A stretch of DNA of 64,000 bases from Streptomyces canus. Lineage in GTDB: Bacteria > Actinomycetota > Actinomycetes > Streptomycetales > Streptomycetaceae. A model generated the notes under the pieces. The model was not told the DNA's origin. It made no database searches and worked only from the letters and a program-made list of their open reading frames with translations. The stretch spans positions 1,984,001 to 2,048,000 of the forward strand of contig NZ_JAUSYQ010000002.1 of the NCBI RefSeq assembly GCF_030816965.1. Reading direction: 5' to 3'. Every line of letters begins with the position of its first letter. The first letter of the stretch is position 1. The position numbers were made by a program, and so were the translations under genes. Below, piece after piece: positions 27,726 through 36,136 of this stretch.

Positions 27726-29690
27726 CTAGGACGGTCTGGCCATGGCCTTCACGAAGGCGCGTTCCACGTCGGCCGCGGACAGGACGCCGTAGATCTCGCC
27801 GGTCTGCTCGACCACGAGGTACTCGGTGGCGGGGGTTGCGCGCAGGGTGTCCAGCAGGTCCTCGCCCGCGAGCTCCGCGGAGACGCGCATGCCGTCGGTG
27901 AGGTCCTGCGCGAGGCCGCTGACGGCGACCCAGGGGCGGCGGTGTTCGGGTACGCCGACGATGGCGGCCTCGCGGACGAGGGAGAGCGGGGTGCCCTCGG
28001 CGTCGACGACGACCAGGGCGCGGGCGCCGGCGGCGTTGGCGCGGCGCAGGGCCTCGGAGAGGGGGGTGTCGGTCTCGACGGGAACCGCGCGGCGGGTGAG
28101 GGTGCGGGCGCGCAGTTCGGGAAGGTGTTCGCGCAGGCGTGCCATGCGCAGGCTGTTGCCGGCGCCAGTCCAGATGATCGCGGCGAGGATCGCGGCGAGC
28201 AGGGCGTCCATGACCGTGTCCATGCCGACGTTGTCCTCGGCAGAGGAACCGAGCGCTCCGGACTGGGTGAGCAGGGGGAGGCCGATGAGGACGCAGACGG
28301 CGAGGGCGCGGCCGACCCAGGCGGCGGCGATGGTGCCGCTCATGGGCTTGCCGGTGATCTTCCAGACGACGGCGCGGAGCATGCGGCCGCCGTCGAGGGG
28401 GAGGCCGGGCAGGAGATTGAAGGCGGCCACGATGAGGTTGGAGACCATCAGGCCGGCGAGCAGGACGCCGGGGACCGTGCCGGGCTCGACGGGCTGCATG
28501 GCGAGGTAGAAGAGGCCGGCGAGGATCAGGGAGAGCAGCGGGCCGACGAAGGCCAGCACGAACTCCCGGCCGGGGGTCTCGGCCTCTTTCTCGATCTCGG
28601 AGACGCCGCCGAAGAACTGGAGCTGGATGCGGCGGACGGGGAGCTTGAAGCGCAGTGCCGCGACGGTGTGCGCCAGTTCGTGCACGAGGACGGAGGCGTA
28701 GAAGGCGACCGCGAAGAAGAGGGAGACGAGGTAGCGGGCGGCGCCGAGTTCCGGCAGCACGCGGTCCAGCTGTCCGCCGAACACCCAGGTGATGAGCGCG
28801 GCGACGAGGAACCAGCTGGGAGCGACGTAGACGGGCACACCGAAGGGGCGGCCCATCAGCAGGCCGCCCCGGGGCTGGGGGGACTGGGGCGGGGGGCTCT
28901 TGGGGGCGCCGGAGTGGGCGAGGGTGCGGTGGTCGTGGTGGTGGGCCGGAGGGGCGTGGCCGGGGTCCGGCGCTTGGGGTTTGTGCGGGTCGGCGGGGGG
29001 TGAGGGCTGTCGGTGACCGCCGTGGGGACGGCCGGACTCATGATCCGCGCCCGCGCCCTCACCTGTCGGCTCGTCGGCCTCCGGGGGACCGCCCGCCGCG
29101 GCGGCTGCGGCGGCCCCAACGGGGCGGTCGGCGTCGGAAGTGCCGTCGGTCGCTCGTGGCGAGGGGCCGAGGTTGCCGGCCATCGGCGCTTCCGACGGGC
29201 GCCGACTCCCCTCGGGCCCAACGCCAGCACCGGGGGCCGCGGCCGCGTCGGCGTCGGAGGTGTCAGAGGTGCCGTCGGTCGCTCGTGGCGAGGGGCCGAG
29301 GTTGCCGGCCATCGGCGCTTCCGACGGGCGCCGACTCCCCGGCCCAGCGCCGGTCACCGGCAGATCGCCCGCCGCGGGGGCCGCGTCGGCGTCGGAGGTG
29401 TCATCGGCCGTTGGCGGTTCCTGGGCGGGGTTGTCATCCGCGGCCCGCTCCGGGGCGGCCGTGGTGCCGTGTTCGGCCTCCGGGGTGGGCTGGTCGGCCG
29501 GGGCGCCGTCGAAGCCCCCGTCGGGTCGGGGTGCGGAAGCGCTGGTGGGGTTCGTGGCGGACGCCCCGGTTCCGTTCTCGTGCGGGTCGGGGGTCGTGGG
29601 GTCGGTGGTCTGGGCCGTGGGCCCTGCGTGGGGCTTGGCCGACCGGTCCTTGCCGGACCGCGGCTGCCCGCTCCCGCCGCTCTCGTCCAC
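27726..29690 (-). CDS. Site-2 protease family (M50) zinc metalloprotease with CBS domains
   Basis: Intramembrane protease of about 654 residues. The membrane core carries the zinc motif HELAH (SVLVHELAHTVAALRFKLP) and NLLPGLPLDGGRM, with about six hydrophobic segments, followed by a C-terminal pair of CBS domains (ARALVVVDAEGTPLSLV; EYLVVEQTGEIYGVLSAADVERAF). The first 250 or so residues are a low-complexity Pro/Ala/Asp-rich tail with an internal repeat. GTG 29690 (VDESGGSGQPRSGKD; GAGGGGA upstream) is the likelier start; GTG 29819 would add 43 residues. Substrates are unknown; the group is linked to anti-sigma factor cleavage. Confidence 0.88.
   Translation of the reverse strand: MDESGGSGQPRSGKDRSAKPHAGPTAQTTDPTTPDPHENGTGASATNPTSASAPRPDGGFDGAPADQPTPEAEHGTTAAPERAADDNPAQEPPTADDTSDADAAPAAGDLPVTGAGPGSRRPSEAPMAGNLGPSPRATDGTSDTSDADAAAAPGAGVGPEGSRRPSEAPMAGNLGPSPRATDGTSDADRPVGAAAAAAAGGPPEADEPTGEGAGADHESGRPHGGHRQPSPPADPHKPQAPDPGHAPPAHHHDHRTLAHSGAPKSPPPQSPQPRGGLLMGRPFGVPVYVAPSWFLVAALITWVFGGQLDRVLPELGAARYLVSLFFAVAFYASVLVHELAHTVAALRFKLPVRRIQLQFFGGVSEIEKEAETPGREFVLAFVGPLLSLILAGLFYLAMQPVEPGTVPGVLLAGLMVSNLIVAAFNLLPGLPLDGGRMLRAVVWKITGKPMSGTIAAAWVGRALAVCVLIGLPLLTQSGALGSSAEDNVGMDTVMDALLAAILAAIIWTGAGNSLRMARLREHLPELRARTLTRRAVPVETDTPLSEALRRANAAGARALVVVDAEGTPLSLVREAAIVGVPEHRRPWVAVSGLAQDLTDGMRVSAELAGEDLLDTLRATPATEYLVVEQTGEIYGVLSAADVERAFVKAMARPS
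29140..29340 (-). repeat. 72-bp exact direct repeat in the protease N-terminal region
   Basis: Bases 29140-29211 and 29269-29340 are identical and 129 bp (43 codons) apart, so both copies are read in frame. Each encodes the same block containing SRRPSEAPMAGNLGPSPRAT. A partial third match to the flanking GCCGCGTCGGCGTCGGAGG lies near 29380. Confidence 0.92.
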
Positions 29691-29866
29691 GATGTCCCCT
29701 CGTTCGAAGCGTCTTCCGCGCCTGCCGTGCGGAAGGGTCTCGGGTTGATGGTATGCGGCGGTCGCGACGCGTTCCGCCCCGGCACCCCCTGTGTTTTCCC
29801 CAGGAGTCACGGCGGTCACGGCCGCGGGTAGGTCACTGTCAGTGGCGGGCCGTATGGTCTGTGGTC

Positions 29867-30838
<972 letters not shown>

Positions 30839-30852
30839 CGAAGGAGACTTAC

Positions 30853-31524
30853 GTGGCCATCCGCGTCCTACTGGTCGACGACCAGCCGCTGCTGCGTACC
30901 GGCTTCCGGATGATCCTGGAGGCCGAGCAGGACATCGCGGTCGTGGGCGAGGCCGGAGACGGCCTTCAGGCTCTCGACCAGGTACGGGCGCTCCAGCCCG
31001 ACGTGGTCCTCATGGACATCCGTATGCCTCGGATGGACGGTGTCGAGGCGACGCGGCAGATCACCGGGCCCGGGCGGGACGGCCCGGCCAAGGTGCTCGT
31101 GCTGACCACCTTCGACCTCGACGAGTACGTGGTGGAGGCGCTGCGGGCGGGAGCCAGCGGCTTCCTGCTCAAGGACGCCCCGGCCAACGAGCTCGTGCAG
31201 GCGATCCGGGTGGTGGCCGCGGGTGAGGCGATGCTCGCGCCGAGCATCACGCGTCGGCTGCTCGACAAGTACGCCACGCATCTGCCGTCCGGCGACGAGC
31301 CGGTGCCGGACACGCTGCACACGCTCACCGACCGCGAGGTCGAGGTGCTGAAGCTGGTGGCGCGCGGGCTGTCCAACGCGGAGATCGCCGCGGACCTGTT
31401 CGTCAGTGAGACCACCGTGAAGACGCATGTCGGTCACGTCCTGACCAAGCTGGGGCTCAGGGACCGGGTGCAGGCCGCGGTGTACGCGTACGAGAGCGGG
31501 CTGGTGCGTCCCGGCGCGCAGTAG
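30853..31524 (+). CDS. NarL/FixJ-family response regulator (orphan)
   Basis: Two-domain DNA-binding regulator of 223 residues. The receiver domain has the acidic pair VDDQ near 9, the phosphoacceptor Asp55 in VVLMDIRMP, the Thr in VLTTFD and the Lys in FLLKDAPAN. The LuxR-type helix-turn-helix is LTDREVEVLKLVARGLSNAEIAADLFVSETTVKTHV. GTG 30853 follows AAGGAG. It is probably cotranscribed with the upstream nuclease. No histidine kinase gene is present in the window. Confidence 0.94.
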   Translation: MAIRVLLVDDQPLLRTGFRMILEAEQDIAVVGEAGDGLQALDQVRALQPDVVLMDIRMPRMDGVEATRQITGPGRDGPAKVLVLTTFDLDEYVVEALRAGASGFLLKDAPANELVQAIRVVAAGEAMLAPSITRRLLDKYATHLPSGDEPVPDTLHTLTDREVEVLKLVARGLSNAEIAADLFVSETTVKTHVGHVLTKLGLRDRVQAAVYAYESGLVRPGAQ

Positions 31525-31540
31525 CGGGAGCGGTACGAGC

Positions 31541-31579
31541 GAAGAGGGCGTCCCCCGTCTGACGGGGGGCGCCCTCTTC
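31541..31579. terminator. Bidirectional hairpin terminator
   Basis: GAAGAGGGCG...CGCCCTCTTC with inner CCCCCGT/ACGGGGG pairs forms a near-perfect stem of about 17 bp between the convergent response regulator and binding-protein genes. Confidence 0.88.
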
Positions 31580-31618
31580 GTGTCTGCGGCCGTCGGAGGA
31601 TCAGTCCTCGCCGTCGGA

Positions 31619-33199
31619 TCAGCCCTTGCTGAGCTCCCAGAAGCGGAAGACCGTGGAGGCGTCGAGGCAGTACTCCAAGCCGTAGACGTCGTCACGGACG
31701 ACGGCGTACTGCTTGGCCTGCCAGACCGGCAGGACGGGGACGTCCTCGGCGACGATGTCCTGGAGCGTGGCGAAGGGGTCGTCCGTCGCGGAGCGGTCCG
31801 GCTGGGCGGCGGTCTGCGGGATGAGCGAGCCGGTGATCTCGTTGTTGCTGTAGTTGTTGTCCAGCACGTTGCCCTTGCCGAAGAAGGGGGCCGTGAAGTT
31901 GTCGGCGTCCGGGTAGTCGGGCACCCAGCCCTTGACGTAGACGCCGTACTTTCCGGCGGCGATGTCCTTCTCGTACTGGTCGAAGGCCACGGACTTCACG
32001 TCGGCGTCGAACAGGCCGCTGGCGTTGAGCTGCTGGGCGATCGTCTTGAGTTCCTGGCCGGTGGCCGGGCCGTAGCGGGACGGTGTCGACCACAGGGTCA
32101 GCTTCACCTTGCCGGTGATGTTGTCGGCGGCGAGGGCGGCGGCTGCCTTGGACTTGGAGGGCTGGGCGCCGTAGGTGTCGAAGAAGGCCGTGTTGTGGCC
32201 CGCGACACCGGCCGGGATGATCGAGTAGAGCGGGGTGGCGGTGCCCTGGTAGACGTCGTGGATGAGGGCTTCGCGGTCGATCAGGTAGGCGATCGCCTTG
32301 CGGACGCCGAGCCGGCCCGCGACGGGGTCGTCCATGTTGAAGACGAGGTGCTGGACCTCGGCGCTGGTGCCCTCGACGACCTCGACGCCGGAGTCGGGCG
32401 AGGCGTTCTCGATGTCGGTGATGTCCCCCGCGGTCAGGCCGCGGTAGGCGATGTCGACCTTCTTGTCGGTCAGGGCGGTCTTCAGGGCGCTCTGGTCGCC
32501 GTGGAAGAACTTCAGCGTGACGCCGGAGTTCTGGGGATCGGCGGTGCCCTTGTAGTTCTCGTTGACGGAGAACACGGCCTGGTCGTCGTCGAACGAGTCG
32601 AGCTGGTAGGGACCGGAGCCGACCGCCTTGCCGTCCTTGCGGAGGCCGTCGGCGTCGTACTGCGTGTGGTCGACGATCGAGCCGGCGCCGGAGGCGATCT
32701 TGCTCGGGAAGGTGGCGTCCGGGGTGTTGAGCTTGAAGACGACGGTCTTCTCGTCCGGTGTCTCGACCTTGTCGAGCATCGGGAACATGATCGCGGGACC
32801 GGCATCGTCGTTGATCTTCAACGTGCGGTCGAAGGAGAACTTGACGTCTTCGGAGGTCAGCGAGTCGCCGTTGCTGAACTTGAGGCCGTCCTTGAGCGTG
32901 CACGCGTACACCTGGGTCCTGGTGTCCGTGAACTCGCAGCTCTGGGCGGCGTCCGGCTCAGGCTCCGTGCCGCCCTTGGGGAAGCTGAGCAGCGACTGGA
33001 AGACGTTGTTGAACAACAGCCAGGAACCGGGGTCGTAGCCGGAGGCCGGGTCGGTGGCGAGGACGTCGTCGGACATCCCCATGACCACGGAGGAGCCGCC
33101 GGAACCGGAGTCCCCCGACTCCGTGCCGCAGCCGGTCAGCAGACCGGCGCCAAGCCCCGCCACGATGGGCAGGACCTGCCACTGGATGCGCTTGTTCAC
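31619..33199 (-). CDS. ABC transporter substrate-binding lipoprotein, peptide/family 5
   Basis: Extracytoplasmic solute receptor of the DppA/OppA type, 526 residues. The N-terminus MNKRIQWQVLPIVAGLGAGLLTGCGTES is a lipoprotein signal with lipobox LTGC. The mature part has family 5 features (DGLKFSNGDSLTSEDVKFSFDRTL; YGVYVKGWVPDYPDADNFTAPFFGKG). The start is GTG with a weak ribosome-binding site. Related to, but clearly diverged from, the next gene upstream. No permease or ATPase genes accompany it, so it must share another transporter or act alone. Confidence 0.93.
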   Translation of the reverse strand: MNKRIQWQVLPIVAGLGAGLLTGCGTESGDSGSGGSSVVMGMSDDVLATDPASGYDPGSWLLFNNVFQSLLSFPKGGTEPEPDAAQSCEFTDTRTQVYACTLKDGLKFSNGDSLTSEDVKFSFDRTLKINDDAGPAIMFPMLDKVETPDEKTVVFKLNTPDATFPSKIASGAGSIVDHTQYDADGLRKDGKAVGSGPYQLDSFDDDQAVFSVNENYKGTADPQNSGVTLKFFHGDQSALKTALTDKKVDIAYRGLTAGDITDIENASPDSGVEVVEGTSAEVQHLVFNMDDPVAGRLGVRKAIAYLIDREALIHDVYQGTATPLYSIIPAGVAGHNTAFFDTYGAQPSKSKAAAALAADNITGKVKLTLWSTPSRYGPATGQELKTIAQQLNASGLFDADVKSVAFDQYEKDIAAGKYGVYVKGWVPDYPDADNFTAPFFGKGNVLDNNYSNNEITGSLIPQTAAQPDRSATDDPFATLQDIVAEDVPVLPVWQAKQYAVVRDDVYGLEYCLDASTVFRFWELSKG

Positions 33200-33231
33200 G
33201 TGCGAGTGCCTTGTCGTCGATTCTTGAGGAA

Positions 33232-33261
33232 CCCCCGGGCCCGTCCGCCGAGGCCCGGGGG
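33232..33261 (-). terminator. Hairpin between the two binding-protein genes
   Basis: CCCCCGGGCC pairs with GGCCCGGGGG across a 10-base loop, 19 bp after the end of the upstream binding-protein gene. It suggests that the two paralogues are partly separate transcripts. Confidence 0.75.
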
Positions 33262-33280
33262 CTGGAGGCGTCGCGGCCGG

Positions 33281-34885
33281 TCAGCCGCTCACGCCTCGGC
33301 CGAGTTCCCACAGCTGCAGCGTCGACGAGGAGTTGAGCGCGTAGGCGGTGCCCGTGACGTCGTCGCGCGCGGCGACGTACTGGTTGCCCTGCCACAGCGG
33401 CAGCACGGGAACGTCGTTGGCGACGATGTCCTGGATCTGGGTCAGGCTTCCGGACGCGGCGATGCGGTCGGCCTCGCGGCGGGAGTCCGGGATCAGGGTG
33501 TTGCGGATCTCGCTGTTGTCGTACGGCGATCCGAGGAAGTTGTCCTTGTCGAGGAACGGGGCGAGGTAGTTGTCGGCGTCGGGGAAGTCCGGGAACCAGC
33601 CCATGCCGTAGACGTCGTACTTGCCCTTCTGCTCGGCCGGGCGGAAGGTGGCCCAGGGCGCGCCCTGGATGCTGACGTCGAAGAGACCGCTGTCGTTGAG
33701 CTGCTTCTGCAGATCCTCGAACTCCTCCTTGGTGCCCGAGCCGTAGTGGTCGGTCGTGTAATGGAGGGTCAGCTTCACCGGGGTGGTGATGTCGGCCTGG
33801 GTCAGCAGGGACTTGGCCTTGGTGACGCTCGGGTCGCCGTACTTGTTGAAGAACGCGTTGGAGTGGCCGGTGATGGTGGCCGGGACCAGCGAGAAGAGCG
33901 GTTGGGCCTGGGTGCCGTAGACCTTGGAGACGAGTTCGCTGCGGTTGATGAGCTGAGCCATCGCCTGGCGCACGGCACGGGACTTCACGGCCGGGGCGTC
34001 GGTGTTGAAGGCGAGGTAGCGGATCTCCAGGCCGGCCATTTCGACGAGGTCGACGTCACCGCCGGACTCGTTCGAGAGCTTCTTGATCTGCTGCGGCGAC
34101 ATGGTGCGGGTGATGAGGTCGATGTCGCCCTTCTCGAGGGCGGTGCCCATGTCGTCGGCGTCCGAGTAGGAGCGCAGTTCGACCTTGTCGTTGTTCACCG
34201 TCAACGACCCCTTGTAGTTGGGGTTCTTGGTGAACACCGCGGCCATGAGCTCGTCGTTCTTGACGTCGGCCTTCATGGTGTAGGGGCCGGAGCCGTCGAC
34301 GTCGAAGCCGTCGCGGAGCTTGTTCTTCGCGTAGTCGTCGGGGTTGACGATGCCGGCGACCGGGGTCGACAGCTTGTACGGGAAGGTGGCGTCGGCGGTC
34401 TTGAGGTGGAAGATGACCTCGCGGTCGCCCTTGGTCTCCACCGTGTCGATGGTGGACAGCAGGGCGAAGACGCCGGAGTCCGCCTTGAGGGCGCGGGCGC
34501 GGTCGATGGAGTACTTCACGTCCGCCGCGGTGATGGCCTCACCGTTCGCGAACTTCAGGCCGTCGCGCAGGGTGCAGACGTAGCGTTCGTTGCCGCTGTC
34601 GCTGAAGCCGCAGGACTGGGCCGCCTCGGGCACGGGGTCGCCGTCGCCCTTGGGCTGGATCATCAGGGTCTGCACGGTCTGGCGCAGGACGTTCCAGGTG
34701 CCGACGTCGTAGGCGTAGGCGGGGTCGAGGGGCGCGGGAGCGTCCTTCGTGGCGGTGAACCGGTCCGTGGTGCCCACAGCGATCGCGTCGCCTCCGCCGC
34801 TTCCGCTGTCGGAGCCGCCGCAGGCGGCGAGCACCGGCGCAAGCAGACCGATGACGGCCGGCAGCACCAAAGTCTTGCGGTTCAT
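33281..34885 (-). CDS. ABC transporter substrate-binding lipoprotein, peptide/family 5 (paralogue)
   Basis: Second family 5 receptor, 534 residues from ATG 34885 (MNRKTLVLPAVIGLLAPVLAACGGSDS, lipobox LAAC; GGAGA upstream). Shared features with its neighbour include DGLKFANGEAITAADVKYSIDRA, YDVYGMGWFPDFPDADNYLAPFLDKDN and VLPLWQGNQYVAARDDV. Such receptors bind oligopeptides or nickel-like complexes; the ligand is not predictable here. No membrane or ATPase subunits are adjacent. Confidence 0.93.
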   Translation of the reverse strand: MNRKTLVLPAVIGLLAPVLAACGGSDSGSGGGDAIAVGTTDRFTATKDAPAPLDPAYAYDVGTWNVLRQTVQTLMIQPKGDGDPVPEAAQSCGFSDSGNERYVCTLRDGLKFANGEAITAADVKYSIDRARALKADSGVFALLSTIDTVETKGDREVIFHLKTADATFPYKLSTPVAGIVNPDDYAKNKLRDGFDVDGSGPYTMKADVKNDELMAAVFTKNPNYKGSLTVNNDKVELRSYSDADDMGTALEKGDIDLITRTMSPQQIKKLSNESGGDVDLVEMAGLEIRYLAFNTDAPAVKSRAVRQAMAQLINRSELVSKVYGTQAQPLFSLVPATITGHSNAFFNKYGDPSVTKAKSLLTQADITTPVKLTLHYTTDHYGSGTKEEFEDLQKQLNDSGLFDVSIQGAPWATFRPAEQKGKYDVYGMGWFPDFPDADNYLAPFLDKDNFLGSPYDNSEIRNTLIPDSRREADRIAASGSLTQIQDIVANDVPVLPLWQGNQYVAARDDVTGTAYALNSSSTLQLWELGRGVSG

Positions 34886-35319
34886 GCTCGAGTTTCTCCA
34901 CAGCTGTTCAGTCCGTGTACCCGGCATGCAGGGGTGGTGCGGCGGATCACGGGGTTAGGGCGATGTTCTCACCAGGAGATTAGTCCGCACCTGCAGGAGG
35001 GTTCGCAGCCACCGGAGTTGGGCTCCCATCACACAGCGGAACCGGGTGTGGACGCACCGAAAAACCGTCAGGGGAAGGATTGGTGCAGGGTTTCATCAAT
35101 CGGGACACATGGGCGCGTCCGCACCCCTCCAAGCGGGGCGTCCGGCACAGCATCGGCCACCTGTCGAGGCCCCGTCGAGTGGGGAACCTCACACCCGTAA
35201 CGGGAGTGCGCCGGACCGGAATTCGGCCATCCGGCGCTCTTCGAATTCCTGCGACAGGGACCTGGGGAATTACCGCGTTATCCGCTCTGCACGCTGGGTG
35301 AACACCCGAGGCATTTCCG
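34886..35319. other. 434-bp stretch without a supported gene
   Basis: It holds the upstream region of the 34885 binding-protein gene and the tail region of the HAD gene. A GTG-initiated frame of about 70 codons (plus strand, near 35082-35301) has GGGGAAGGA upstream, but its product is Arg/Pro-rich and unrecognised, so I do not call it. I see no clear hairpin or repeat. Confidence 0.5.
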
Positions 35320-36018
35320 TCATCGAAGGGTGATCAGGCCGCGCAGAAATGCCAGGTCGACCTCTTCGAGGGAGCCGACGACAGTGCGTCCGGGGGCCTG
35401 CGGGACGGGGGCGACCGAGGGCACGACCACGACCTGGCAGCCGGCGGCCTCGGCCGCGGCGACACCGGTGGCGGTGTCCTCGACCACCGCGCATCTGGCC
35501 GGATCGGCGCCGAGTCCGGCGGCGGCGAACAGGTAGGGGTCCGGGTGCGGCTTGGTGCGCGGCACCTCGTCTCCGGCGACCGTGAGGGCGAAGTGCTCGG
35601 GGCCCAGGGAGGCGAGGACGCGGTCGATGATGCGCCGGTGCGAGGCGGAGACCAGCGCGGTGGGGATCCGGTGCGCGGACAGCTCGGCCAGCAGCCGGGT
35701 GGCCCCGGGCATCAGCGGCAGGGCGTGGCCGATACGGTCCTCGAAGCCCTGGTTGAGCAGGACGGTGAGCTCGGCGAGCGTGATGTCGGCGCCGGTGGCC
35801 TCGATCAGGAAGCCCGCGCTGCGGGTCATGGGGCCGCCGACCACGACATGGCGCCAGGAGTCGTCGAGGGTGTGACCGAGGCGCGCGAAGATCTCGACTT
35901 CGACGTCCCACCAGAAGCCCTCGGTGTCCACCAGGGTGCCGTCCATGTCGAGGAGTACGGCCTGGAGGGCGGAGCCGTCCGCCGTACGGGTCAATGGCGC
36001 GGGGACCGTGCTGGTCAT
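35320..36018 (-). CDS. HAD-superfamily phosphatase/hydrolase
   Basis: Predicted phosphomonoesterase of the beta-phosphoglucomutase-like subgroup, 232 residues from ATG 36018, which follows a near-perfect AAGGAGGT site. Motif I is LLDMDGTLVDTEGFWW, motif II the Ser/Thr in ALVSAS, motif III the Lys in PRTKPHPDPYLF, and motif IV CAVVEDTATGVAAAEAAG; the alpha-helical cap lies between. It is 118 bp downstream of metH, beyond a hairpin. The substrate is unknown. Confidence 0.9.
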   Translation of the reverse strand: MTSTVPAPLTRTADGSALQAVLLDMDGTLVDTEGFWWDVEVEIFARLGHTLDDSWRHVVVGGPMTRSAGFLIEATGADITLAELTVLLNQGFEDRIGHALPLMPGATRLLAELSAHRIPTALVSASHRRIIDRVLASLGPEHFALTVAGDEVPRTKPHPDPYLFAAAGLGADPARCAVVEDTATGVAAAEAAGCQVVVVPSVAPVPQAPGRTVVGSLEEVDLAFLRGLITLR

Positions 36019-36041
36019 CCACGTACCTCCTTGGGGGACGA

Positions 36042-36074
36042 GCAGGCCGGCTCCCATGAAGGGAACCGGCCTGC
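36042..36074 (-). terminator. Hairpin between metH and the HAD gene
   Basis: GCAGGCCGG pairs with CCGGCCTGC, extended by CTCCC/GGGAA, about 60 bp past the metH stop. It probably ends or attenuates the metH transcript. Confidence 0.75.
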
Positions 36075-36136
36075 GGTGGACCGACCAGTGTACGACTTAT
36101 CCGATCAGTATGCTCGGCGAGCCGGGATGCGGCGGC

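Noticed and set aside
31580..35200. Plus-strand open frame of 1206 codons
   Set aside because: It runs opposite two clear lipoprotein genes; its product is Val/Gly/Asp-rich without any recognisable motif. In GC-rich DNA the complementary frame of a real gene is often open.
35082..35301. Small plus-strand gene in the gap between binding-protein and HAD genes
   Set aside because: The ribosome-binding site is plausible but the Arg/Pro-rich product is unrecognised and overlaps an arbitrary frame.
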